Part shown: positions 8,781-16,976 of the stretch, piece after piece
How the letters are laid out: every line of letters starts with the position of its first letter
Numbering within the stretch: position 1 is the first letter of the stretch
Assembly: GCF_004342165.1 (NCBI RefSeq)
Contig: NZ_SMAL01000002.1
Location: 310,001 to 374,000 of the forward strand
From: Natranaerovirga pectinivora
Lineage (GTDB): Bacteria; Bacillota; Clostridia; Lachnospirales; DSM-24629
DNA: 64,000 bases
Direction of reading: 5' to 3'
Made by a program: the position numbers and the translations under genes
The notes under the pieces: generated by a model
The model's input: the letters and a program-made list of their open reading frames with translations, nothing else
What the model was told of the DNA's origin: nothing
The model's database searches: none

Positions 8781-9592
8781 AAAAGGCATTAACCATAGCA
8801 GGTTCAGATACTTGTGGCGGTGCAGGTATACAAGCAGATTTAAAAACATTTTCAGCCCATGGTGTATATGGAATGAGTGTTATTACAGCAGTAACCGCAC
8901 AAAATACTCAAGGGGTTTTTGGCGTATTAGATGTAACAGTTGACATAATTGAAAAGCAAATAGATGCTATTTTTGATGATATTGATGTAGATGCAGTTAA
9001 GATTGGAATGGTTTCTCAAACAGATACCATTAAAACTATTGCTAGTACTTTAAAAAAGTACAGTACTAAAAATATTGTATTAGATCCAGTAATGATTTCA
9101 AAAAGTGGTTATGATTTATTAAAGCCAGAAGCAAAGGAAGCATTAATCAGCGAGTTAATCCCTTTGGCAACCATTATTACCCCTAATGCACCAGAAGCAG
9201 AAGTTATTACAGGAATAAAGATAGAGTCTATTCAAGACATGGAAGAAGCAGCTAAAAAAATATATGATTTAGGTGTTGAGAATGTCCTTGTCAAAGGGGG
9301 GCATTTGTCTTTAGAAAGTAAAGAAGCCATAGATGTGTTATATAATGGGCAAGATTTTAGATACTATAAGTCACCTATTATTGAAACAAAAAACACCCAC
9401 GGTACAGGATGTACCCTTTCATCGGCCATTGCCTCAAATTTAGCATTAGGTAATAATATTGAAAGATCAGTTGAACTAGCAAAATCTTATATAACAATAG
9501 CAATAGAAAATTCATTTTCAATTGGAAAAGGTGTTGGACCTACCCATCATTTTTATGAACTTTATAAGAAAGCGGGATTATTAAGTGAATAA
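8777..9592 (+). CDS. thiD: Hydroxymethylpyrimidine/phosphomethylpyrimidine kinase
   Basis: A 271-residue ribokinase-fold enzyme that phosphorylates HMP and HMP-phosphate to HMP-PP for thiamine synthesis. The N-terminal [17 protein letters not shown], the DPVMISKSG segment, the ITPNAPEAE loop and the anion-hole/catalytic [14 protein letters not shown] are intact, and length is normal. AGGAGG at 8763-8768 inside the end of thiW. Its end overlaps thiM by eight bases. In this context it acts in salvage of pyrimidine while ThiM handles thiazole; thiE is not in the window. Confidence 0.95.
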   Translation: MKKALTIAGSDTCGGAGIQADLKTFSAHGVYGMSVITAVTAQNTQGVFGVLDVTVDIIEKQIDAIFDDIDVDAVKIGMVSQTDTIKTIASTLKKYSTKNIVLDPVMISKSGYDLLKPEAKEALISELIPLATIITPNAPEAEVITGIKIESIQDMEEAAKKIYDLGVENVLVKGGHLSLESKEAIDVLYNGQDFRYYKSPIIETKNTHGTGCTLSSAIASNLALGNNIERSVELAKSYITIAIENSFSIGKGVGPTHHFYELYKKAGLLSE

Positions 9593-10406
9593 TATTCTTG
9601 AACAATGTGGTGATTTGTTAATAAAAGTTAGAGAGAAGCAACCACTTATACATCATATTACCAATTATGTAACCATGAATGATTGTGCCAATGTGGTCCT
9701 AGCAATAGGTGGGTCGCCTATTATGGCAATGGATAAAAATGAAGTTGAAGAAATTGTCTCTTGTTCTTCAGCTTTGGTTATCAATATGGGTACTTTAAAT
9801 GAAAACAATGTTCATTCTATGGTTATAGCAGGGAAAAAGGCTAATGAAATTGGTATACCAGTAATTTTAGATCCAGTAGGTGTTGGTGCTACTAATTTTA
9901 GAAGACAAACTGTTAGGAAATTATTAGATTCAGTACAGTTTGCTATAATTAAAGGGAATATGTCTGAAATTAAAACCTTAGCGGGCGTTAATGTTACTAG
10001 TAAAGGCGTCGATTCCAATACGGATGATATAGGAAAAGAGTTAATTGCTAGAAACCTTGCAAATGAATTAAATACAACAATAGTTATAACTGGGAAAGAT
10101 GATATTGTTTCCAGGGGCAAGGAGGTTGTTGTAATCCATAATGGTCCTGAATTACTCACTAAAGTTACTGGAACGGGTTGTATGACAACTTCATTAATTG
10201 GTGCTTTTGCTAGTGTTGCAGATGACTTTACTATAGGTGGTATAGCAGGGGTCATGCTAATGGGAATAGCTGGGGAGCTAGCTTATAAAATGCTTTTGAA
10301 GGATGAAAATGTTGGTAGTTTTAGAGTAAAATTAATGGATTGTATTGCTGAATTTAATGAACAAACTTATATAGACAATGGAAATTATGTAATAGCGGAG
10401 AAATAG
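9585..10406 (+). CDS. thiM: Hydroxyethylthiazole kinase
   Basis: A 273-residue kinase of the ribokinase-like superfamily that phosphorylates hydroxyethylthiazole in thiamine salvage. Conserved stretches: IHHITNYVTMNDCANVVLAI, GGSPIMA, LDPVGVGATNFR, IKGNMSEI and the active-site TGTGCMTTSLIGAF with its catalytic Cys. GTG start inside the end of thiD, which explains the weak ribosome site through translational coupling. The stop codon lies within the left arm of the operon's terminator. Confidence 0.95.
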   Translation: MNNILEQCGDLLIKVREKQPLIHHITNYVTMNDCANVVLAIGGSPIMAMDKNEVEEIVSCSSALVINMGTLNENNVHSMVIAGKKANEIGIPVILDPVGVGATNFRRQTVRKLLDSVQFAIIKGNMSEIKTLAGVNVTSKGVDSNTDDIGKELIARNLANELNTTIVITGKDDIVSRGKEVVVIHNGPELLTKVTGTGCMTTSLIGAFASVADDFTIGGIAGVMLMGIAGELAYKMLLKDENVGSFRVKLMDCIAEFNEQTYIDNGNYVIAEK

Positions 10407-10420
10407 CTCTCCGCTATTTT
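10391..10420 (+). terminator. Terminator of the thi operon
   Basis: AATAGCGGAGA (10391-10401) pairs with TCTCCGCTATT (10408-10418), followed by T. The thiM stop at 10404-10406 falls in its loop. Confidence 0.88.
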
Positions 10421-10441
10421 ATCTTTCAGTTGAGTCTGCTG

Positions 10442-11062
10442 TTAAAATAATCTAATGATCCCAAGTAAAATAATAATACTACTGGACACTATTTTAAGTT
10501 TTTCTTCAGAAATAAAAAAGCTAGTTACTTTTCCAAACCATTGACCTATTTTTAGTAGTGAAAAATTTATTATGTTAGCAAAAAGGAGAAAGATTAAAAA
10601 GTTTACTTCTACTGTGGCTAAAGCAAAACCAATCGCTAGGGAGTCAATGGCTAGAGCAGTCCCTATATAAAAAGCTTCTTTTATTTCAATGGTACCTGAA
10701 TTATCGATATCACTTGCTGCAGATTCTCTTATAACGTCAATAACCAAGTTTAAAAATTTAATTCTAAATTGTTTAATGGGTACCCTCTCTTGATTCGAAG
10801 GAAAATTTAGGTCAACAATGGCTTGGATTAAATAAATTAGACCTAAAACAATAAGTAAAAGAGAACTAAAGATTTTCACAGTATTTATTGATATTACTGA
10901 AAGAATGACGCCTCCAACAAACCAAGATAATGATAATGATAAACTTGATAATAATAGTATTACGATTAATGAATATAAAGATATTTTTATTTTTTTAATA
11001 CCATAACTAATGCCAACAGCAAGACTATCCAAACTAACACTCAAAGCAAATAATATAAGCAT
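10442..11062 (-). CDS. ytaF: Sporulation membrane protein YtaF (MntP-like)
   Basis: A 206-residue polytopic protein built from two repeats of three helices. The repeats are LFALSVSLDSLAVGISYGI at the start and YIGTALAIDSLAIGFALA in the second half; the paired D-S-x-A-x-G motifs recall manganese/cation exporters of the MntP family. Between them lies the YtaF-specific segment DVIRESAASDIDNSGTIEI, whose D-x-D-x-S-G resembles an EF-hand-type loop. YtaF is made during sporulation in Bacillus; its substrate is unproven. It converges on the thiM terminator and is divergent from the next gene. Confidence 0.9.
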   Translation of the reverse strand: MLILFALSVSLDSLAVGISYGIKKIKISLYSLIVILLLSSLSLSLSWFVGGVILSVISINTVKIFSSLLLIVLGLIYLIQAIVDLNFPSNQERVPIKQFRIKFLNLVIDVIRESAASDIDNSGTIEIKEAFYIGTALAIDSLAIGFALATVEVNFLIFLLFANIINFSLLKIGQWFGKVTSFFISEEKLKIVSSSIIILLGIIRLF

Positions 11063-11208
11063 AGAACTCCTCCTTCCCTACTTCTATAATATGAAAGGGG
11101 TTCATAAAGTGAAGCTTGTGTCCTTTCCCTAACAAAAATATAATGTTTGATTTATGTCAGAATATTTATTAAAATAAGTAAGAGAGAGAAAATAGAAAGG
11201 GGATATTT

Positions 11209-11676
11209 ATGAAACTAAGAATTGTATCAGCCATTGGATTGCTTGTTTCTTTTTTTATGCCTTGGATTGATTTTGTAGTGATTACATTATCAGGTTTTAA
11301 TCTTGCTAAATTAAATAGATTAGGACTAAGCCAGACATCACATTTAGAACAGTCTCAGTATTATTCATTTTTATTTTATTTGATTCCAATGTTTTTGGTG
11401 ATAATTATAGTAGTTGAGTTATCAGGATACTCTACAAAAACTATGGCTGCTTTAGTAAGTATTTTTACTATTTTTAATTTAATATCGTTGGTAAGTTTTG
11501 AAAGTTTTGATATGTTTTTAGCATCAATACAAATATTAAAAATTGGGTATTATCTGTCTGTAGGGTTTACTATAGGATTATTGTTATCTTGTGTTTTAAA
11601 GATAGAAGATAAAATAAAATCTAGAACAACGGATACACAAAAGGAATATAGAAGGCAAATGAAAGAGTTAAGTTAG
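11209..11676 (+). CDS. Hypothetical four-helix membrane protein
   Basis: 155 residues with four hydrophobic segments at about 5-30, 58-78, 82-100 and 108-135 and a basic cytoplasmic tail (KIEDKIKSRTTDTQKEYRRQ). Start ATG follows AAAGGGGAT at 11196-11204. I recognise no family. The short frame at 11693 follows it with its own ribosome site, so they may be cotranscribed. Confidence 0.7.
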   Translation: MKLRIVSAIGLLVSFFMPWIDFVVITLSGFNLAKLNRLGLSQTSHLEQSQYYSFLFYLIPMFLVIIIVVELSGYSTKTMAALVSIFTIFNLISLVSFESFDMFLASIQILKIGYYLSVGFTIGLLLSCVLKIEDKIKSRTTDTQKEYRRQMKELS

Positions 11677-11692
11677 AGGAGAGAGAAATAGT

Positions 11693-11761
11693 ATGTATAA
11701 TCAAGGGTTCAATAAATTTTTCTGGGGAATTTTGCTGAAAATATGCAGGTGCTACCATTAG
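11693..11761 (+). pseudogene. Small ORF, possible truncated LiaI-like N terminus
   Basis: A 22-residue frame begins MYNQGFNKFFWGIL and has a good ribosome site, AGAGGAGAG at 11675-11683. That opening resembles the first helix of LiaI/DUF5668-type membrane proteins, but the frame stops early and the next 80 bases read as unrelated short frames. It may be a deletion remnant or a genuine small membrane peptide; the evidence is thin. Confidence 0.35.
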
Positions 11762-11840
11762 CAAAACCCCTATTAAAAATATTGATGAATAAGATGGTTT
11801 ATGATAAACTAAGATTAGAAAGTTTCAAAGGGGGATACTA

Positions 11841-12203
11841 TTGGATAATGAAATGAAACAAATGTTTAATCTGGTTCTTAATAAACTTGATAAAATAGAC
11901 ACACGATTAGATCAAATAGAGCAAAGGCTAGATAAAGTAGAACAAAGATTAGATAAAGTAGAGCAAAGACTAGATAAAGTAGAACAGAGATTAGATAGTC
12001 TAGAACATAGAATGGAAAAATTAGAAGACAGAGTGGACCTTATTGAAACCACACAAAAAGAAATGTTTGGTGTGGTCAAAGCTATTGAACATAGTAATTA
12101 TGTTAGAAAAGCAGAAATAGACAGTATGAATTATAAAATTGCCAATGTAGAAGGTACATTTAATGAAATTAGTGACATAATAGAAAATAGAAAAGCAATT
12201 TAA
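11841..12203 (+). CDS. Coiled-coil protein with heptad repeats
   Basis: A 120-residue protein dominated by a coiled coil from residue about 15 to 65: QRLDKVE repeats exactly three times, flanked by near copies RLDQIE, RLDSLEHRMEKLEDRVDLIE. The exact heptads correspond to 21-base tandem repeats at about 11922-11998. TTG start supported by AAAGGGGGA at 11827-11835. Such short proteins occur widely in Clostridia with no assigned role; oligomerisation as a trimer or tetramer is likely. It is followed by a helicase gene 87 bases on. Confidence 0.8.
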   Translation: MDNEMKQMFNLVLNKLDKIDTRLDQIEQRLDKVEQRLDKVEQRLDKVEQRLDSLEHRMEKLEDRVDLIETTQKEMFGVVKAIEHSNYVRKAEIDSMNYKIANVEGTFNEISDIIENRKAI

Positions 12204-12290
12204 GACTTTAAGGTGGATAAAAGCTTATGAGTCTTATTTTTTTGTGGATAAAGAATATGCTATAATATCCTTTTATAGGGGGATGAACTC

Positions 12291-14282
12291 ATGTTTAACA
12301 ACCAAACACAACAAGAAGCAATTGATCATAATAAAGGGCCAATGATGGTTTTAGCTGGACCTGGTTCAGGAAAAACCACAGTGATAACATATAGAACGAA
12401 AAAACTCATAGAAGAATACAAAGTAACACCAAGAAATATATTGGTTATTACATTTTCTAAGGCTTCTGCAGAGGAAATGAAAGAAAGATTTTTAAATATT
12501 TGTGGTGATGACAGTGTGACCTTTGGTACTTTTCACTCGGTTTTTTTTAGAATTATAAGACAAACCCGAATGTATAAAGTTGACAATGTGTTATCAGAAG
12601 ATAAAAAGTACCCAATACTTTTAAAGATTATTAAAAGTCTAAATGTAGATTATGAAGATGAAAATGAATTGATACATAGTATTTTACAAGAGATCAGTTA
12701 TATTAAAAGTGAATTAATTGAGATAGAGCACTATCATTCAATAAGCTGTTCCAATGATGTATTTAGAGAAGTGTTTAACATATATGAAAGATTTAAAGAA
12801 GAGAGAAACCTAATAGATTTTGACGATATGTTAGAAAAATGCTATCAATTATTAAAAAATGATAAAAGGACCTTAGAATACTGGCAAAAAAAATTCCAAT
12901 ACATTTTAATTGATGAGTTTCAAGATATTAATAGGATTCAATACGAATGCATCAAACTTCTATCAAGGCCAAATAATAACCTATTTGTAGTTGGAGATGA
13001 TGATCAGGCAATATATGAGTTTAGAGGTGCTAAGCCTGATTTTCTTTTGAACTTTCCAAAGGATTTTGAGAATACTAAGAAAGTGGTTTTGAGTACCAAT
13101 TACCGTTCTACAAAAGAGATATTAAAAGCCAGCCTAGATGTTATTGATCATAATGAAAGAAGGTACTCTAAGGAACTAGATACACCTAATAAACAGGGTG
13201 AAAAGCCTGTTGTATTGACCCATAACACCATTGAAGATGAAGCGGATTATATTATAGAGAGCATTAAGAAAAAATCTAGTAAGATAGCCTTATCAGAGAT
13301 GGCCATTATATATAGAACCAATATGCAAGGAAGGTTCTTTATTGAAAGATTAATGGATTCCAATATACCCTTTATAGTTAGGGATCAAATGTCTAATATA
13401 TATGAACACTGGATTGCTAAAGATTTTATTGCTTATTTTACTCTAACTCAAAACATTAAAGACATAGATGCTTTAACAAGAATTATTAATAAGCCTAATC
13501 GTTATATTAACAAAGATAATTTAATTTATGCGAAAAAATTCTCGGATAACATATGGGAAGGGTTGTACAATAAGTACAATCATCAAAGTTGGATGGTGGA
13601 TCGATTAGAAGAATTACAATACCATCTGCAAACTTTAAAAAGATTACCCCCTTATGACGGGATAGAGTACCTTAGAAAAAATATTGGCTATGATGCCTAT
13701 ATCTGCGACTACGCAGAATTTAGAAAAGTAAACGATAAAAATCTTATAGAAATTGCAGTAGAATTACAAGAAAGTGCAAAAAACTATAAATCATTAGATG
13801 AATGGTTAAATTATATAGAACATTATACTGTTGAATTAAAAGAGAATTATCAAAATAAAAAGCACAATAAAAATGCATTAACCCTTACCACAATACATAG
13901 TGCAAAAGGTTTAGAATTTCATTCCGTTTATTTATGTGGCTGTAATGAAGGCATCTTACCTCACGAAAAGTCTAACGATGAATTAAGTGAAGAAGAAAGA
14001 AGACTGTTCTATGTAGGTGTTACACGAGCAAAAGAAGAATTGTATATATCTTCTTTTAAAGAAAGATTTAATAAAAAATTAGAACCATCAAGATATATCC
14101 AAGAAATGGTTATGCCAATAACCAATCTTCAAGTTGGCAAGGAAATTAAGCACCAACAATTTGGTATAGGGCGTATAGAAAAGGTAGAAAAAGATATGAT
14201 TTTTATATTCTTTTATATGTCTAAAAAGCTTGTAAAACTAAGCATATCACATTGTTTGAAAAACAATCTTATAAGTGTATAA
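12291..14282 (+). CDS. UvrD/PcrA-like superfamily 1 DNA helicase
   Basis: A 663-residue 3'-5' helicase. Motif Q/I LAGPGSGKTTVI (about 20-31), Ia FSKASAEEMKER, II LIDEFQDINRIQY, III VVGDDDQAIYEFRGA, IV STNYRST, V IHSAKGLEFHSVYL and VI RRLFYVGVTRAKEELY are all present. It is some 60-80 residues shorter than standard PcrA, with smaller 1B/2B domains. The tail (GKEIKHQQFGIGRIEKVE) is the PcrA-type C-terminal module that contacts RNA polymerase in Bacillus. Start ATG after GGGGGAT at 12279. A TATAAT at 12261 may be its promoter. Probably a second UvrD-type enzyme for repair rather than the essential PcrA. Confidence 0.92.
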   Translation: MFNNQTQQEAIDHNKGPMMVLAGPGSGKTTVITYRTKKLIEEYKVTPRNILVITFSKASAEEMKERFLNICGDDSVTFGTFHSVFFRIIRQTRMYKVDNVLSEDKKYPILLKIIKSLNVDYEDENELIHSILQEISYIKSELIEIEHYHSISCSNDVFREVFNIYERFKEERNLIDFDDMLEKCYQLLKNDKRTLEYWQKKFQYILIDEFQDINRIQYECIKLLSRPNNNLFVVGDDDQAIYEFRGAKPDFLLNFPKDFENTKKVVLSTNYRSTKEILKASLDVIDHNERRYSKELDTPNKQGEKPVVLTHNTIEDEADYIIESIKKKSSKIALSEMAIIYRTNMQGRFFIERLMDSNIPFIVRDQMSNIYEHWIAKDFIAYFTLTQNIKDIDALTRIINKPNRYINKDNLIYAKKFSDNIWEGLYNKYNHQSWMVDRLEELQYHLQTLKRLPPYDGIEYLRKNIGYDAYICDYAEFRKVNDKNLIEIAVELQESAKNYKSLDEWLNYIEHYTVELKENYQNKKHNKNALTLTTIHSAKGLEFHSVYLCGCNEGILPHEKSNDELSEEERRLFYVGVTRAKEELYISSFKERFNKKLEPSRYIQEMVMPITNLQVGKEIKHQQFGIGRIEKVEKDMIFIFFYMSKKLVKLSISHCLKNNLISV

Positions 14283-14296
14283 TTCAATAATAAATT

Positions 14297-14327
14297 AAAG
14301 CCTCCTTTTTTTATGGGAGGCTTTTTT
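14297..14327 (+). terminator. Rho-independent terminator
   Basis: AAAGCCTCC and GGGAGGCTTT arms with a T-rich loop and T tail, 15 bases after the helicase stop. Confidence 0.88.
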
Positions 14328-14334
14328 ACTTTAC

Positions 14335-14437
14335 AGGAAAGTTCTATTTCCTATTGAAGTAAAAAGCTTGATGCACAAGAACAAAGGTGTTTAGATAAGA
14401 AGTTAGCAAATGTTTTTAAGCGTGACGAAGTCACTTT
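14335..14437. repeat. Dispersed intergenic repeat, copy A
   Basis: Between two convergent genes. It carries AGGAAAGTTCTATTTCCTAT (14335-14354, itself a hairpin), AAAGCTTGATGC near 14362, and AGATAAGAAGTTAGCAAATG...GTGACGAAGTCACTTT (14393-14437). The first and last blocks recur almost unchanged at 50243-50317, and the hairpin GTGAC-GAA-GTCAC recurs at 35183-35195. Confidence 0.8.
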
Positions 14438-14441
14438 GTTT

Positions 14442-15452
14442 TTAAGTAAAATATTCTATATGGGCATTATTAAAGTATTTATTAATAGAACCTATAATAT
14501 GATCTTTCATTTCACCACTAGTGTCTTTAGGATAGACATATTTAAACTTGCCATAAGGTCCCCATTTTAACTGACGGTTTTCATCGGTCATATCCAACTT
14601 AGTATTCGGGAATCTTTCTAGTATAAGATCTTTTGCTGTTTGAGTATAACGGTGTTGGATTAACTCAAAAGAAATCTCTTTTTTATAGTTGCGAAGTTTA
14701 TAACTTAATTGCTGAAGTAAAAAATCGTATTGTTCTTTCCATCCTTCAAATACCATAATAGGGGCAATAATAAAGCCTAAGGGATAACCAGCATCAGCGA
14801 TTTTAGATGCAGCTATAATTCTCTCATCAAAGTTGGCAGTCCCATGTTCAAAGGAGCTAATTACATATCTAGCATTAATACTGAATCTGAACTTGGTATG
14901 GTCATTATGTTTGATGTCTAAAAAAGAATCGACATTATCATATTTTGAAATCACACGTAATCGACCTAGGTCTGACTTTCCAAAGAATTCTATGACTTCC
15001 TTAAGATTACCTGTTAAATGCTCAAGGGCGATGGGATCAGTGATACTACCACATTCAAAAGATGTAATATCAGGTGCTTTTAATTTCATATAGTCCTCGA
15101 GCACATGAATGATATCTTCAACATTAACAAATAATTTTAAAAAGGGTTTTTCACCTTGAGTGGTTTGAAGATAACAGTATTCACAATGAGCAGGGCAAGA
15201 GCTTGATAAATGAAACATATAATCTGCAGAGGGTTGACACTGTTGCAATTTTTTTTGGTTATTGGCTGTGACATAGATTACTTTTTTAGATTGAATGTAT
15301 TTTTGCTGAATGGTTCCTTCATCAATTTTTACAGAGCGAGATTCAATTAAAGGAACACCTAAAGACTCAAGTTTATCACGAACTTCGATGCCTTTTTGAG
15401 TTTTTAAAATTTTAGGATCTATATATGCTAAATCAGGAATAAATGTTTTCAT
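14442..15452 (-). CDS. splB: Spore photoproduct lyase
   Basis: A 336-residue radical-SAM enzyme that directly reverses the thymine dimer (spore photoproduct) in germinating spores. The cluster motif is CPAHCEYC (CxxxCxxC), and the hydrogen-donor Cys of the family is present in SFECGSITDP. The rest (ISKYDNVDSFLDIKHNDHTKFR, HRYT near the C terminus) matches SplB along its full length. I use the ATG at 15452 because AGAGGTG is ideally placed for it; a GTG nine bases upstream is part of that ribosome site. Probably transcribed in the forespore, but I found no clear sigma-G promoter. Confidence 0.95.
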   Translation of the reverse strand: MKTFIPDLAYIDPKILKTQKGIEVRDKLESLGVPLIESRSVKIDEGTIQQKYIQSKKVIYVTANNQKKLQQCQPSADYMFHLSSSCPAHCEYCYLQTTQGEKPFLKLFVNVEDIIHVLEDYMKLKAPDITSFECGSITDPIALEHLTGNLKEVIEFFGKSDLGRLRVISKYDNVDSFLDIKHNDHTKFRFSINARYVISSFEHGTANFDERIIAASKIADAGYPLGFIIAPIMVFEGWKEQYDFLLQQLSYKLRNYKKEISFELIQHRYTQTAKDLILERFPNTKLDMTDENRQLKWGPYGKFKYVYPKDTSGEMKDHIIGSINKYFNNAHIEYFT

Positions 15453-15542
15453 TTTGTTCACCTCTTGATTAGTATTTCAAAAAAAAAAGCAATCAATACA
15501 GGTATAATTTGAAGGATTAATTTAGGATAATAGTAAGAGTGC

Positions 15543-15571
15543 TTGTTATTTCATCGTATATAAATTATAAT
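15543..15571 (+). promoter_or_regulatory. Probable sigma-A promoter
   Basis: TTGTTA at 15543-15548 and TATAAT at 15566-15571 with a 17-base spacer, 48 bases before the small gene at 15620. Confidence 0.55.
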
Positions 15572-15619
15572 ACAGGAGATAAGAAGTATAACAATGAAAT
15601 TTATTATGGAGTGTAAACT

Positions 15620-15778
15620 ATGTCAAATAAAAACATTGAACAAATGAAAAAGTTAATAGAAGAAAAGAAAATGAAGAACAAAGATCAAAGTAGTAGTAAT
15701 GAAAAACCAAGTCAAAAAATTGGAAGTTCTCACAAAGCAATTAAGAGTAAGCGAAAAGGTGGATTTTTTGATAAATAA
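15620..15778 (+). CDS. Small basic protein of unknown function (52 aa)
   Basis: A 52-residue lysine-rich, hydrophilic protein starting MSNKNIEQMKKLIEEKKMK and ending in KSKRKGGFFDK. The N-terminal third looks helical; the centre is a Ser/Asn/Gln linker. GGAGTG at 15608-15613 and a promoter-like sequence upstream support it as a real gene. The GGFFDK ending is a pattern I have seen in small clostridial proteins without function. It is divergent from splB, so a spore or stress link is possible but unproven. Confidence 0.65.
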   Translation: MSNKNIEQMKKLIEEKKMKNKDQSSSNEKPSQKIGSSHKAIKSKRKGGFFDK

Positions 15779-15807
15779 TAATTAGTTATAATATAAAGAG
15801 AACAATA

Positions 15808-16004
15808 TGTCTGAACTGACCCCTAAAAGTTAGACCTTAAAAATCTAACTATTGGGAGGTCAGTTTTTTATGGCAAAATATACTTTTGAATTCAAGAAAA
15901 AGATTGTATAAGAATATTTAGAAGGCCGGGGTGGAATGGGTTATCTGGCCAAAAAATATGGGTTTTCTAGTAAAACTCAAATACATAAATGGATTAATGG
16001 ATAG
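15808..16004 (+). mobile_element. IS3-family (IS150-group) insertion sequence, left-end fragment
   Basis: The left terminal repeat reads TGTCTGAACTGACCCCTAAA, with AGTTAGACCTT after it, as in IS150-type ends. At 15870 an OrfA frame starts MAKYTFEFKKKIV, hits TAA at 15909, and then continues in frame as EYLEGRGGMGYLAKKYGFSS and KTQIHKWIN, the typical helix-turn-helix of IS3 OrfA. It ends abruptly at about 16004. OrfB and the right end are missing. The minus-strand AraC gene ends inside it (stop at 15994-15996). Confidence 0.85.
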
Positions 16005-16902
16005 GAAAAAACATCTCCATCTCACAATAGGAATCTGTACATTTTTTCAAATCTAATCTTTGAAAATGAAATGGTTTAGATTGTTTAAAAATAGAATTTG
16101 GAAACCACTGTGTAAAAATAAAATTAAAAAGGGAAATTAGTTTTCGTGCATTGATTTCTTCAGGAGGGTGAAACCCTATGTATTTAAAGCAGACAAACTG
16201 TGTTGTTGGAATAACATAACCAACCATATCTTTAGGGATATTGTCAATGGTTGTGACTTCTGTTGCAGTGGTGTAATCTAAGTAGTCCCTTTTTTTATTA
16301 TATTTATCAAAACCAATGAACACTTTAGTGTCTTTTACATTAGGAATTATATGGAGATAGTTGTTACAAAAATCAACAGAGGCTTTTGACACTGCGCCAT
16401 TACGCCTATCATCTTCAAAACTTATCTGATGTTGTAAACCAACAATAGAAAACTCAGGTTTTAAGAAGAAGACGGGGCTAATTAATAATCCATTATCAAA
16501 AGAATAGAAATTATTAATGTCTAACTTATGGGTTATAAATAATTCGCACTTTTCTTTTCTATATTTCGCAGGACTTATTTGAAATTCTTGTTTAAAAGCA
16601 CGATTAAAAGATTGTTCTTGATTGTAATTATAATCAAGGGCAATTTTTAGTATGCTTAGATCTGTATTTAATAAATCATAGGCACTATAAGATAATTTTC
16701 TGCCTCTAACATATTTTATAAGAGATTCAGAGGTAATGCTTTTAAAAACTCTATGTAAGTGAAATTTTGATAAATATGTAATATGAGCTAAGTGGTCTAA
16801 ATTAATATCTTCTTTTATATGCATTTCTATATAATCAATAACAAATCTTAAGGTCTCTTTATAATCTACAATCAAATAATTCACCTTTTCTAAAAACAGC
16901 AA
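15994..16902 (-). CDS. AraC-family regulator with GyrI-like effector domain
   Basis: 302 residues. The N-terminal 110 residues carry two AraC helix-turn-helix motifs (LDHLAHITYLSKFHLHRVFK and ILKIALDYNYNQEQSFNRAFK, then ISPAKYRK). The remaining 170 residues form a GyrI/SOUL-type effector domain (VGLQHQISFEDD, YTTATEV, FVCFKYIGFHPPEE), as in Rob, BltR and multidrug-responsive activators. The last few codons and the stop lie in the IS3 fragment, so the original C terminus may have been altered by one or two residues. It is divergent from the amidohydrolase gene by 74 bases, a plausible target. Confidence 0.88.
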   Translation of the reverse strand: MLFLEKVNYLIVDYKETLRFVIDYIEMHIKEDINLDHLAHITYLSKFHLHRVFKSITSESLIKYVRGRKLSYSAYDLLNTDLSILKIALDYNYNQEQSFNRAFKQEFQISPAKYRKEKCELFITHKLDINNFYSFDNGLLISPVFFLKPEFSIVGLQHQISFEDDRRNGAVSKASVDFCNNYLHIIPNVKDTKVFIGFDKYNKKRDYLDYTTATEVTTIDNIPKDMVGYVIPTTQFVCFKYIGFHPPEEINARKLISLFNFIFTQWFPNSIFKQSKPFHFQRLDLKKCTDSYCEMEMFFPIH

Positions 16903-16976
16903 GAACTGTTCAATTATTTATTTAATTTTATTATATTATATATTTATAAATTGTAAAGATAAGGAGGGGCATAGAA

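Noticed and set aside
12261..12266. Promoter for the UvrD-like helicase gene
   Set aside because: A TATAAT is present but no -35 sequence at the right distance, so not listed as a feature.
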